A stretch of DNA of 28,932 nucleotides. Origin: Bacteroidales bacterium. GTDB taxonomy: Bacteria > Bacteroidota > Bacteroidia > Bacteroidales > NBLH01. Positions within the stretch are counted from its first letter, which is position 1. Every line of letters starts with the position of its first letter. Shown in pieces: positions 16,837 to 25,198 of the stretch. The translations under genes and the position numbers were made by a program. The notes beneath the pieces are model-generated. The model did no database searches. It was not told the DNA's origin and worked only from the letters and a program-made list of their open reading frames with translations. Location of the stretch: the NCBI GenBank assembly GCA_021647685.1, contig JAKIUH010000008.1:1-28932 (forward strand), given 5' to 3'.

Positions 16837-16942
16837 AATAATAAATTTTAGTTACCGAATAATTAATTTCGTAAATTTACAAATTTCAATCGGTAATTCA
16901 GAAAATAAAATTTAAATCATATATTCCAATCAAATATTTTTT

Positions 16943-16950
16943 TATCTTTG
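16943..16950 (+). promoter_or_regulatory. Likely -7 element of the suf operon promoter
   Basis: TATCTTTG followed by CACTC matches the Bacteroidota -7 element and start region. It lies 81 bp upstream of sufB. No TTG sits at the expected -33 distance. No obvious IscR- or Fur-like palindrome is seen in the leader. Confidence 0.45.
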
Positions 16951-17031
16951 CACTCTATTTAGAATGATTTTAAATAACATATTGTTGATTTTCAGAAGAA
17001 TCAATATTTTTGAATAAATACTTACAATATT

Positions 17032-18483
17032 ATGGCAAAGCAAGATGATGATATAATATTAAACGAATATAGCAATAAAGAATATGAAGCTGGTTTTGTA
17101 ACCGATATAGAGACCGAAGTTTTTGAGAAAGGCTTGAATGAGGATATTATTCGCAGACTTTCCGAAAAAAAAGGAGAACCCCAATTTATGTTGGATTTTC
17201 GTTTAAAAGCCTACCGACGTTGGTTAGAAATGGAAGAGCCGGATTGGGCACTGCTGGAATACGAAAAACCTGATTTTCAGGCAATAAGTTATTATGCAGC
17301 TCCTAAAAGTGCACCTAAATATAATAGCTTAGATGAGGTTGACCCTGAACTAATTAAAACATTTGAGAAATTAGGAATTCCGCTTAATGAACAAAAAGCT
17401 TTAGCCGGTGTTGCGGTTGATGTAGTGATGGATAGTGTTTCGGTACACACTACCTTTCAGGAAACGTTGAAAGAAAAGGGAATAATTTTCTGTTCTATTA
17501 GTGAAGCTATTCGCGAACATCCTGATTTGGTGGAAAAATATTTAGCATCGGTTGTGCCTATTGGCGATAATTATTATGCAGCTTTAAATTCGGCAGTATT
17601 TTCAGACGGTTCTTTTGCATATATTCCGAAAGGAGTTCGTTGTCCCATGGAACTATCTACTTATTTTCGTATTAATCAGGGAAATACAGGACAGTTTGAA
17701 CGTACACTTATTATTGCCGATGAAGGCTCTTATGTGAGTTATTTAGAAGGTTGCACAGCACCGCAGCGCGATGAAAATCAATTGCATGCAGCTGTTGTAG
17801 AGATTGTGGTAATGAAAGATGCCGAAGTAAAATATTCGACCGTACAAAATTGGTATCCCGGTGATAAAAACGGCAAAGGCGGTGTCTATAATTTTGTAAC
17901 CAAGCGCGGTATCTGCAAAGGTGATAATTCTAAATTATCTTGGACACAAGTTGAAACCGGCTCGGCAGTTACATGGAAATATCCGAGCACCATACTTAAA
18001 GGTGATAATTCAGTAGGTGAATTTTATTCTGTAGCTGTTACCAACAATCATCAACAAGCAGATACGGGTACTAAAATGATACATATCGGTAAAAATACCA
18101 AAAGTACCATTATCTCAAAAGGAATTTCACTGGGGCATAGCAATAACAGCTATCGAGGATTAGTGAAAATTAGTGCAAATGCTGAAAATTCACGTAATTT
18201 TTCACAATGTGATTCATTGTTAATTGGTGATAAATGCGGTGCACATACATTTCCTTATATCGAATCGGAAAATCCAACCGCTATTGTTGAGCATGAGGCT
18301 ACTACATCAAAAGTATCGGAAGATGAGGTTTTTTATTGCAATCAGCGTGGTTTGGATACCGAACAGGCAGTTAGTTTAATTGTGAACGGCTTTGCAAAAG
18401 AGGTATTAAACCAATTGCCTATGGAGTTTGCCGTAGAAGCTCAAAAACTTTTGGCTTTAACTTTAGAAGGAAGTGTGGGCTAA
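17032..18483 (+). CDS. sufB: Fe-S cluster assembly scaffold protein SufB
   Basis: SufB, 483 residues, forms the SufBC2D scaffold on which iron-sulfur clusters are built in the cytoplasm. The beta-helix core shows the family phrases AYIPKGVRCPMELSTYFRIN, VSYLEGCTAPQRDENQLHAAVVE, VQNWYPGD and GISLGHSNNSYRG. Cys402 in GDKCGAHTFPYIES corresponds to the essential E. coli SufB Cys405. The C-terminus has VFYCNQRGLDTEQAVSLIVNGF. It is first in the order sufB-sufC-sufD-(insert)-sufS-sufE-DUF59, and sufC begins 50 bp later. The length is typical. No sufA or sufR is next to it. Confidence 0.97.
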   Translation: MAKQDDDIILNEYSNKEYEAGFVTDIETEVFEKGLNEDIIRRLSEKKGEPQFMLDFRLKAYRRWLEMEEPDWALLEYEKPDFQAISYYAAPKSAPKYNSLDEVDPELIKTFEKLGIPLNEQKALAGVAVDVVMDSVSVHTTFQETLKEKGIIFCSISEAIREHPDLVEKYLASVVPIGDNYYAALNSAVFSDGSFAYIPKGVRCPMELSTYFRINQGNTGQFERTLIIADEGSYVSYLEGCTAPQRDENQLHAAVVEIVVMKDAEVKYSTVQNWYPGDKNGKGGVYNFVTKRGICKGDNSKLSWTQVETGSAVTWKYPSTILKGDNSVGEFYSVAVTNNHQQADTGTKMIHIGKNTKSTIISKGISLGHSNNSYRGLVKISANAENSRNFSQCDSLLIGDKCGAHTFPYIESENPTAIVEHEATTSKVSEDEVFYCNQRGLDTEQAVSLIVNGFAKEVLNQLPMEFAVEAQKLLALTLEGSVG

Positions 18484-18533
18484 GCTACAATAAATTAAAT
18501 ATTAAGTATAAAAACTTTCAAAAGAATAAAATA

Positions 18534-19298
18534 ATGAGCAAAACATTAATAAAAATAGAGAATTTACATGCCTCAATCGAAGGCAAAGAAATATTAAAAG
18601 GAATTAATCTGGAAATTAAAGAAGGCGAAGTACATGCCATTATGGGACCCAACGGTTCCGGTAAAAGTACTTTGTCGGCGGTGCTTGCAGGACGTGATAT
18701 TTACGAAGTTACCGAAGGTAAAGTTACTTTTAACGGTAAAAATTTATTGGAATTGGCACCCGAAGAACGCAGCCGTGAAGGAATTTTCCTTGCATTTCAA
18801 TACCCTGTTGAAATCAAAGGTGTATCCATTGTTAATTTTATGAAAGCTGCTTTGGAACAACATCGTGAACACAAAGGCTTGGAGCCTTTGTCGCCTGCAG
18901 AATTTTTAAAATTAATGAAAGAAAAGAAAGAATTGGTTGAAATTGATTCAAAACTTACCAACCGTGCTGTAAATGAAGGCTTTTCAGGTGGTGAAAAAAA
19001 GAAAAACGAAGTTTTTCAAATGGCAATGTTAGACCCAAAATTAGCCATTCTTGACGAAACCGACTCAGGTTTGGATATTGATGCATTACGTATTGTGGCA
19101 AATGGAGTAAATAAATTACGTAACGAGCACAATGGTTTTATGGTAATTACACATTATCAACGATTGCTTGATTATATTGTGCCTGATGTAGTTCATGTTC
19201 TTTATGATGGAAGAATTGTAAAAACAGGTGGCAAAGAACTTGCTTTTGAGTTGGAAGAAAAAGGATATGATTGGATAAAGCAAGAGGTGGAGGCCTAA
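18534..19298 (+). CDS. sufC: Fe-S cluster assembly ATPase SufC
   Basis: This 254-residue ABC-type ATPase is the motor of SufBCD. It carries Walker A (GPNGSGKST), a Q-loop (LAFQYP), an ABC signature adapted to SufC (FSGGEKKKNEV), Walker B with the following Glu/Asp (AILDETDSGLDIDAL) and an H-loop (VITHYQRLL). The DETDSGLD form is characteristic of SufC. ATP hydrolysis drives the SufB-SufD rearrangement that exposes the cluster assembly site. It sits 50 bp after sufB and 96 bp before sufD; the second gap is AT-rich with an imperfect short repeat and no gene. Confidence 0.97.
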   Translation: MSKTLIKIENLHASIEGKEILKGINLEIKEGEVHAIMGPNGSGKSTLSAVLAGRDIYEVTEGKVTFNGKNLLELAPEERSREGIFLAFQYPVEIKGVSIVNFMKAALEQHREHKGLEPLSPAEFLKLMKEKKELVEIDSKLTNRAVNEGFSGGEKKKNEVFQMAMLDPKLAILDETDSGLDIDALRIVANGVNKLRNEHNGFMVITHYQRLLDYIVPDVVHVLYDGRIVKTGGKELAFELEEKGYDWIKQEVEA

Positions 19299-19394
19299 GT
19301 TAAATGAATGAATTGCTAAATGGTCAAATTGTTAAATGGCTTTCATAACTTTCGCATTATGGCTTGAATCATTTCTGTATTAAAAAACAAAAAA

Positions 19395-20747
19395 ATGGCA
19401 TTAAAAACAAAAATATCAAAAGAGGACTTCATTAATATATTCCGTAAAGAAGATGATGAGGTTTTATCAATAGGAAATACAAAAGAAACGGCATTAAAAG
19501 AGTTGGAGAAACTTGAAATACCACATAAAAAATTAGAAGAATGGCGACATACCAGTCTGAATAAAATTTTGCATCACAGATACCGTCCTGCTGAATTTCG
19601 CTCATTAAGCAAAGAGGAGGTAAATTTATTTTCCATTCCCGGATTAGATGCTTACCGCTTGGTTTTTGTAAACGGTTTTTTTATCACTGAACTTTCCAAT
19701 ACTTTCGATGATGAAAATAAAATGTTTATTTTGCCGATGCACGAAGCTAAAGAAACGCATAAAGCATTATTTGAAAAGTATTTCGATAAATCAGGCATAT
19801 TGGCAAGTAATTTTTTCACGGCTTTAAATACCGCTTATTCGACCAACGGAAGTTTTATTTATTTTGCCGATAATTTTGTAGCCGATAAACCCATACATAT
19901 TGTAAATTTTTCCGATGGGCAAAGTAGAAAAACCCTTGCTCAATACCGTAATTTAATTATTGCCGGAAAATTCAGTAAAGCACATATTGTTAACACCTAT
20001 CATTCATTATCGTTGAATTATACTTTAAATAATGTGGCTACCGAGATTTTTGTTCAAGACGGTGCTCATTTGAATTTCAATATTGTTCAAGGCGAAGGGG
20101 TAGATGCTGCACAATTAAATTACACAAAAGTTATACAAGAAGACAACAGTAATTTTTCCATGCATACTACCACTTTTTGCGGTATGTTGGTACGTAATGA
20201 TTTAAAAGTGATTCAAAAAGGCAGTAATTGCGAAACCGATTTAAACGGTTTGTATATGCCCGACAGAGAACAGCATTTTGACAATTCGGTATTTGTTCAT
20301 CATGCAAAATCGCATAACAACAGTAATCAATTGTATAAAGGTGTGATTGACAATAAAGCAAGTGCGGTATTTTACGGCAGAGTATTGGTTGACAGAGATG
20401 CTCAAAAAACAAATGCCAATCAGTTGAATAAAAATATTTTACTAACAAAGTATGCAAAAGTAAACAGCAAACCTCAATTAGAAATTTATGCCGATGATGT
20501 GGCTTGTTCGCACGGGAGTACAACCGGGCAAATTGATGAAGAAGCACTTTTTTATTTACGTGCACGTGGCATCAATCGCCGAAAGGCTGAAACATTATTA
20601 CTAACTGCTTTTGTTAGTGATGTAATTGAAAAAATTCAGATTGAAGCCATAAAATTTTATGTGCAAATTTTGGTAAATAATCGTTTGGAAGGAGATAAAA
20701 AAGACGGACAGTGTTTGATGATTGATGAATGTCCGGCATGTGATTAA
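19395..20747 (+). CDS. sufD: Fe-S cluster assembly protein SufD
   Basis: SufD, 450 residues, is a SufB paralogue and partner in the scaffold. It has an N-terminal helical part with LEEWRHTSLNKI, a beta-helix middle (ANGSFIYFADNFVADKPIHI-like run, GLYMPDREQHFDNSVFVHHA, YKGVIDNKASAVFYGRV) and a C-terminus DDVACSHGSTTGQIDEEALFYLRARGI. His373 in ACSHG corresponds to E. coli SufD His360, needed for cluster formation. After this gene the suf order is interrupted by about 870 bp of a degraded nucleotidyltransferase module before sufS, so polarity or RNA stability across the insert may matter for sufS and sufE expression. Confidence 0.95.
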   Translation: MALKTKISKEDFINIFRKEDDEVLSIGNTKETALKELEKLEIPHKKLEEWRHTSLNKILHHRYRPAEFRSLSKEEVNLFSIPGLDAYRLVFVNGFFITELSNTFDDENKMFILPMHEAKETHKALFEKYFDKSGILASNFFTALNTAYSTNGSFIYFADNFVADKPIHIVNFSDGQSRKTLAQYRNLIIAGKFSKAHIVNTYHSLSLNYTLNNVATEIFVQDGAHLNFNIVQGEGVDAAQLNYTKVIQEDNSNFSMHTTTFCGMLVRNDLKVIQKGSNCETDLNGLYMPDREQHFDNSVFVHHAKSHNNSNQLYKGVIDNKASAVFYGRVLVDRDAQKTNANQLNKNILLTKYAKVNSKPQLEIYADDVACSHGSTTGQIDEEALFYLRARGINRRKAETLLLTAFVSDVIEKIQIEAIKFYVQILVNNRLEGDKKDGQCLMIDECPACD

Positions 20748-20809
20748 AAATCAGGGTTGTTAATTTTAAATTAAGCCAGTATCTTAAAAAATTTTCTAAA
20801 TAAGCTGTA

Positions 20810-21342
20810 ATGATTTTAAATCTATTACAAAAAGTTTGTAATTCACTGGAAAGTAATAATATTGCTTATATGATTTCGGGTAGTATGCTTTAAATATTTA
20901 TACTATTCCAAGAATGACACGAGATATTGATTTTGTTATTGAACTTTCAACTCAACAGATAGAGCAATTTATTCATCTATTTCCGGATGCATACTTTAAT
21001 GTTAATACGATTAAAGAAGAAATAGAAAAGCAAGGAATGTTTAATATTATTGATCACAAAACCGGTTTTAAATTAGATTTTATTTTAAGAAAAGATACAG
21101 AATATTTCAGACAAGCTTTTAATAAGAGAAAAAGAATACAGGAATTAGGTACTAAATTGTGGGTAATTGATTAAAACGATTTAATTATTGCTAAAATAAT
21201 TTGGATACAACAATTTCAAAGTGAACAACAAATTAGAGATATAAAAAACTTACTTTTAAATCCGGAGAAAGATATAGAATATATTAATTATTGGTGCAAA
21301 AAAATGAATTTAAAGACTTTTAATTTGTTGAAAAATGAATGA
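20810..21342 (+). pseudogene. Broken nucleotidyltransferase gene (frameshift plus nonsense)
   Basis: Three segments read as one protein. Starting at ATG 20810, MILNLLQKVCNSLE..NIAYMISGSM ends at TAA 20891. Continuity requires one extra base at about 20888 (as if ATGGCT lost a G), after which LNIYTIPRMTRDIDFVIEL follows in the next frame. That frame meets TAA at 21172-21174, but homologous-looking sequence (NDLIIAKIIWIQQFQSEQQI) continues to TGA at 21342. GS in ISGSM, DID in RDIDFVI and the later Asp in FKLDFIL are the catalytic pattern of Pol beta-type nucleotidyltransferases, as in AbiEii/MNT-like toxins. Two independent lesions argue for decay, not recoding. The longest surviving frame is 20914-21174. 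It interrupts the suf cluster. Confidence 0.75.
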
Positions 21343-21613
21343 TACACCTGAACATATTTATAAAAAACAATTTGAAATTACCTTTGAGCAGCCATTAAAA
21401 GAAAGACTGGAAAATATTTTTGAGATGACGGAACTCGCAAGAAATATAATTCAAAATAGAATTAAATCTCAAAATCCCGGTATATCCGATATTGATTTAA
21501 AAATTAAGTTATTTAAAATCTTTTATAAAACAGATTTTGATAAACAAACATTTGATAGTATCATTGATGATATGCAAAAATATTATGCCCATAAAGAATC
21601 ATCGAACAGATAA
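21335..21613 (+). CDS. Small helical protein, partner of the broken nucleotidyltransferase
   Basis: This 92-residue, mostly helical protein (LERLENIFEMTELARNIIQNRIKSQNPGISDIDLKIKLF type, Arg- and Lys-rich middle) begins 8 bp inside the end of the nucleotidyltransferase pseudogene, the coupling expected for two genes of one module. It ends 10 bp before sufS. I know similar short proteins beside such nucleotidyltransferases in Bacteroidota but cannot name a family or function; an antitoxin-like or regulatory role is only a guess. The frame is intact, so it may still be translated from the suf transcript, or it may be a passive survivor. Confidence 0.6.
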   Translation: MNDTPEHIYKKQFEITFEQPLKERLENIFEMTELARNIIQNRIKSQNPGISDIDLKIKLFKIFYKTDFDKQTFDSIIDDMQKYYAHKESSNR

Positions 21614-21623
21614 TTGAAATATA

Positions 21624-22841
21624 ATGATTAATCTTGAAAAAATAAAAAAAGATTTTCCGGTTTTAAATCAAAAGGTTAACGGTAAAGAATATGTATATCT
21701 GGATAATGGTGCCACTACCCAAAAACCGATTCAAGTAATTGATGCTGTTGCTGATTTTTATAAAAATACCAACAGTAATATACATCGCGGGGTACATCAT
21801 TTAAGTAATTTATCTACCAAAATCTATGAAGATGCACGTGCCAAAGTGCAAAAATTTATTAATGCCGAAAAAGAAAGTGAAATAATTTTTACTAAAGGAA
21901 CAACCGATTCAATAAATTTGGTGGCTTTTTCTTTTGGCGAAAAATATGTTTCGCAAGGCGATGAAATTATTGTTTCGGCTATGGAGCATCATTCCAATTT
22001 AGTACCTTGGCAAATGCTTTGTGAACGAAAAAAAGCACGTTTGCGTATTTTGCCTTTTGATAAAAAAGGCGAGTTGGAATTAGACAAATTAGCTGATTTA
22101 ATTAACAAAAAAACAAAACTTATCGCTGTAACCCATGTTTCAAACAGTTTGGGAACAGTAAATCCTGTAAAAGAAATTATCAAAACGGCACATGAAAAAA
22201 ATGTACCGGTACTTATTGATGGCGCACAAAGTATTCAGCATCAAAAAATTGATGTTCAAGATTTAGATTGTGATTTTTTTGTTTTTTCCGGTCATAAAAT
22301 TTATGCTGAAACAGGTATTGGCGTACTCTATGGCAAAGAAAAGTTTTTGAATGAGATGCCTCCTTATCAAGGTGGTGGCGACATGGTGGATCATGTTACC
22401 TTAAAAAAAACTACCTTTCTGGATGCACCTTTTAAGTTTGAAGCTGGTACGGTAAATTATGTAGGAGCTTATAGTTTGGGTTTGGCTATTGATTATGTCA
22501 ATGCCGTAGGTATTGAAAATATTGCCAAACACGAGCAAGATTTGTTGCAATATGCCACTGAAAAGCTCTTGCAAATTGAAGGTTTAACAATCTACGGAAA
22601 TGCAAAACACAAAACAGCAACTATTTCATTTTTATTAAAAAATATTCATCATTACGATACGGGAATGATACTTGATAAAATGGGTATAGCTGTACGAACA
22701 GGTAGTCATTGTACACAGACGGTAATGGATTTTTTTGAAATTAGTGGAACAGTACGTGCAAGTTTTGCTTTTTATAATACTTTTGCAGATGTGGACAGGC
22801 TGGCGGAAGGAATATTAAAAGTAAAACAAATGTTTGAGTAA
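21624..22841 (+). CDS. sufS: Cysteine desulfurase SufS
   Basis: SufS, 405 residues, is a PLP-dependent class II cysteine desulfurase that takes sulfur from cysteine for the SUF pathway. The N-terminus has YLDNGATTQKP and IHRGVHHLS, and the middle has SAMEHHSNLVPWQ. The PLP lysine is Lys225 in VFSGHKIYAETGIGVLYG, and the persulfide-carrying Cys363 is in RTGSHCTQTVMDFF. The short Cys loop and the group II signature match SufS rather than IscS. It is followed 29 bp later by sufE, its sulfur acceptor. Upstream it is separated from sufD by the degraded nucleotidyltransferase module, and no new promoter of good quality is visible in front of it. Confidence 0.97.
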   Translation: MINLEKIKKDFPVLNQKVNGKEYVYLDNGATTQKPIQVIDAVADFYKNTNSNIHRGVHHLSNLSTKIYEDARAKVQKFINAEKESEIIFTKGTTDSINLVAFSFGEKYVSQGDEIIVSAMEHHSNLVPWQMLCERKKARLRILPFDKKGELELDKLADLINKKTKLIAVTHVSNSLGTVNPVKEIIKTAHEKNVPVLIDGAQSIQHQKIDVQDLDCDFFVFSGHKIYAETGIGVLYGKEKFLNEMPPYQGGGDMVDHVTLKKTTFLDAPFKFEAGTVNYVGAYSLGLAIDYVNAVGIENIAKHEQDLLQYATEKLLQIEGLTIYGNAKHKTATISFLLKNIHHYDTGMILDKMGIAVRTGSHCTQTVMDFFEISGTVRASFAFYNTFADVDRLAEGILKVKQMFE

Positions 22842-22870
22842 TTTAAAATACGGTATAAAATCATAAAAAA

Positions 22871-23296
22871 ATGACTATAGAAGAAGTTCAAAACGAAATT
22901 ATCGAAGAATTTTCCATGTTTGATGAATGGATGGATAAATATGAATATTTAATTGAATTAGGACGGGATTTACCGCAAATTGACCCTAAATTTAAAACCA
23001 ACGAATATTTAATCAACGGTTGCCAATCAAAAGTATGGTTAAATGCCGAATTGAAAGAGGATAAAATTTATTTTTCGGCGGATAGTGATGCCATCATTAC
23101 TAAAGGCATTGTTGCATTGCTTATTCGTGTAATGAATGGTCGAACGCCAAAAGAAATTATGAATGCCGATTTGTTTTTTATTGATAAAATCGGATTAACC
23201 GATAACCTTTCGCCAACGCGTTCAAATGGATTGTTGGCTATGGTAAAACAAATGAAAATGTACGGAATGGCATTTAATGCAAAATTAAATTCGTAA
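22871..23296 (+). CDS. sufE: Sulfur acceptor protein SufE
   Basis: SufE, 141 residues, accepts the persulfide from SufS and hands it to SufB. The conserved loop NGCQSKVWL carries the acceptor Cys51. Earlier parts show the family helix (FSMFDEWMDKYEYLIELGRDLP) and later parts IITKGIVALLIRVMNGRTPKEI and GLTDNLSPTRSNGLLAMV. The length and motif order are standard. Placement right after sufS agrees with the pair working together. The 3' end lies 106 bp before the DUF59 gene start chosen here. Confidence 0.96.
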   Translation: MTIEEVQNEIIEEFSMFDEWMDKYEYLIELGRDLPQIDPKFKTNEYLINGCQSKVWLNAELKEDKIYFSADSDAIITKGIVALLIRVMNGRTPKEIMNADLFFIDKIGLTDNLSPTRSNGLLAMVKQMKMYGMAFNAKLNS

Positions 23297-23402
23297 GGAA
23301 CACTGTTCAAAGTGTCGTGATATTAATCGCTTGGATTGATGTATATTAGACGAATATTGATTGCGAAGGTTGAATTTAAAAAAACACTATAAACGAAACA
23401 TC

Positions 23403-23726
23403 ATGTCAGAAGAAAAAACATATATGCAATTAGAGGGGCAAATACTTGAAGTACTAAAAAGTATTTTTGACCCCGAAATACCCGTAAACATCTACGATTT
23501 AGGTTTAATTTACGAAATTGATGTAGATGACTACAACAATGTGGATATTAAAATGACCTTAACAGCACCCAATTGTCCGGTTGCCGATTCATTGCCTATG
23601 GAAGTTAAAGAGCGTGTAAAAGCAATAAAAGAAGTAAATAATGTAAACGTAGAGATGGTTTTTGATCCGCCTTGGAGTGCTGCCATGATGAGTGATGAAG
23701 CTAAATTGGTGCTGGGTTATTTATAA
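23403..23726 (+). CDS. SUF-associated DUF59/MIP18-family Fe-S assembly protein
   Basis: I choose ATG 23403 (MSEEKTYMQLEG, 107 residues). The frame is open to an ATG at 23361, but the extra 14 residues (basic, low similarity) are unlikely. Family marks are SIFDPEIPVNIYDLGLIYEI at the N-terminus, MTLTAPNCPVADSLP with the conserved Cys, and VFDPPWSAAMMSDEAK near the end. Proteins of this kind (SufT, PaaD-like, MIP18) help in Fe-S cluster maturation or transfer. As last gene of the suf cluster in Bacteroidota it is commonly found in this order. A strong hairpin follows just after the stop. Confidence 0.93.
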   Translation: MSEEKTYMQLEGQILEVLKSIFDPEIPVNIYDLGLIYEIDVDDYNNVDIKMTLTAPNCPVADSLPMEVKERVKAIKEVNNVNVEMVFDPPWSAAMMSDEAKLVLGYL

Positions 23727-23728
23727 AA

Positions 23729-23766
23729 CCAAATATCTGTCCGACCACTGACGGACAGATATTTGG
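23729..23766 (+). terminator. Hairpin terminator of the suf operon
   Basis: A perfect 15-bp stem (23729-23743 with 23752-23766) has an 8-nt loop and begins 3 bp after the DUF59 stop. The T-run after it is short. Confidence 0.75.
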
Positions 23767-23796
23767 CTTTACAGTAGAATATAGTTTGCGGATTTA

Positions 23797-23816
23797 TTTA
23801 AAACAACATTGTTGTT
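23797..23816. repeat. Palindrome and 14-bp repeat copy left of the DUF4143 gene
   Basis: TTTAAAACAACATT at 23797-23810 recurs exactly at 25204-25217 and 25237-25250 on the other side of the DUF4143 gene. Overlapping it, AACAACATTGTTGTT (23802-23816) is a palindrome with 7-bp arms around a single T. Confidence 0.6.
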
Positions 23817-23834
23817 ATGGCAGTGCTGTTTCTT

Positions 23835-25031
23835 TCAGTACATGAAACCAAATAGCCACAAAGGTATTTTATTGCCGAAACCAATTTCTATATCGTCTGC
23901 TGCGATAAACGAATTTTTTATACCGGCAATTTGGCTGAAACCTTTTTTACGTCCTCCAACTTCAAAAATGTATTTTTCATCAATTAAGAAATCACCACTT
24001 TTAGCTATCTTTATTTTATGGTCTTTACTTAATTGGTTCATAAAAAAAGTTTCTCTGACAGTTCCTTCCATATTTTCTTTTTTTGTTGATAGGGCATACA
24101 AAAGTGCTGTATTATTTAAGTATATTTTTGCCGGTTTTGTAAAGTATCCCATTGCAGAGCCTTCGCGGTGTAGTGCTTTAATTAAGTTTGCCCTGTCAAG
24201 AGAATGAAGTAATTCTAAAAGCATATCGCGGCTCATATTTATTTTACGGCTTAATTCTGCAATATTTATTTTAAACGGAACACTATCTGCTAAAACAGCA
24301 ACCAGTTGCCTTAATTTATAAGCGGTTTGGTAACTTATTCCTTCAATAATTTGTAAATCGTTTTCGATTAAAGTGTTTATTACTGAAATAATCCGGTCGT
24401 AAAATTGCCCTTTTGTTTCTTTGAAGAAAGGATATGCCCCTACTTTTAAATATTTTTTGAATAAAGGTATGATTTTTATTTTTTTTATGATTTCTGATGC
24501 TATTTCTATATGATTTTTCAATATATCTTCTAAAGAATGTGTTTTAAATTTCTTTTTTTCAGCTAATTCCAGATATTCTCTGAAAGATAATTCTTGCAAA
24601 CTGTAAATTGCTGCTCTTCTGCTTAAATCGCCGTCTGTTTTATACATGCGCAAAGCAGAAGAACCTGAAAAAACAATCTTTAAATCATCGTACAGATCAT
24701 ATAAATTTTTTATTTCTGTTGACCAATTTGGGTATCGGTGTACTTCATCTATAAAAATTGCTTCTCCACCATTTAAGTGAAAATTTTCGGCAAATTCAAA
24801 AAGTCTGTGTTTTGTGAAATAAAAATTATCTAAGCTCACATATATTGCCCGCCCCGAATTACCATATTCTGCTTTTAATCTTTGCAGCATTAATGTAGTT
24901 TTTCCTACACCACGAGCACCTCTTATGCCGATAAGTTTATCACCCCATTTTGCTTCGTCAAGTAAATACCTGTTAAAATTGAGTGAAGTTTTATTTAAGC
25001 GTAATGATGAATAATTAAATAATGTTTCCAT
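23835..25031 (-). CDS. AAA_14/DUF4143 family ATPase
   Basis: I take ATG 25031 (METLFNYSSL, 398 residues) rather than ATG 25049, six codons upstream. The N-terminal AAA_14 domain has Walker A (GARGVGKTT), Walker B (AIFIDEVHRYPNW) and a sensor (IVFSGSSAL), then SLQELSFREYLEL typical of the family. The C-terminal DUF4143 part ends with a strand pair (GDFLIDEKYIFEVGGRKKGF) that resembles a PD-(D/E)XK core with a displaced lysine. These proteins are abundant, mobile-looking and functionally undefined; many occur as lone genes. It converges on the suf operon, with TGTTGT/ACAACA palindromes on both sides. Function unknown. Confidence 0.88.
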   Translation of the reverse strand: METLFNYSSLRLNKTSLNFNRYLLDEAKWGDKLIGIRGARGVGKTTLMLQRLKAEYGNSGRAIYVSLDNFYFTKHRLFEFAENFHLNGGEAIFIDEVHRYPNWSTEIKNLYDLYDDLKIVFSGSSALRMYKTDGDLSRRAAIYSLQELSFREYLELAEKKKFKTHSLEDILKNHIEIASEIIKKIKIIPLFKKYLKVGAYPFFKETKGQFYDRIISVINTLIENDLQIIEGISYQTAYKLRQLVAVLADSVPFKINIAELSRKINMSRDMLLELLHSLDRANLIKALHREGSAMGYFTKPAKIYLNNTALLYALSTKKENMEGTVRETFFMNQLSKDHKIKIAKSGDFLIDEKYIFEVGGRKKGFSQIAGIKNSFIAADDIEIGFGNKIPLWLFGFMY

Positions 25032-25035
25032 AATA

Positions 25036-25059
25036 TGTTGTCTATACACAACAAAAATA
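25036..25059 (-). promoter_or_regulatory. Possible promoter with inverted repeat for the DUF4143 gene
   Basis: On the minus strand TATTTTTG (25052-25059) fits the -7 consensus, 20 bp before the chosen start at 25031. It overlaps the inverted repeat TGTTGT-N6-ACAACA at 25036-25053. A matching -33 element is not evident, so the promoter call is weak. Confidence 0.3.
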
Positions 25060-25198
25060 CAATATTGTGTTGGATTAGAAAAACATAAATTAAAATATTT
25101 TGTTTAAATTATACAACGATAATTAGACTATTTGCTAAATTATTAAACTATTTTATTTATAAATTGTTGTAATAATTATATATAATCAATGTAAAAAC
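25060..25198. other. AT-rich intergenic stretch without gene
   Basis: This very AT-rich sequence has loosely repeated TTGCTAAATTATTAAAC-like phrases near 25130-25155. I see no frame, RNA gene or clear promoter in it. Confidence 0.5.

Noticed and set aside
19299..19394. Imperfect tandem repeat AATTGCTAATGG / AATTGTTAAATGG between sufC and sufD
   Set aside because: Only two copies, with a mismatch and an indel, in AT-rich DNA; similar phrases are common in such genomes, so it is not strong enough as a feature.
20885..20900. Possible programmed -1 frameshift joining the two parts of the nucleotidyltransferase
   Set aside because: ATGCTTTAAAT has no proper slippery heptamer, and a second in-frame stop at 21172 would still truncate the protein. 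Mutation explains both better.
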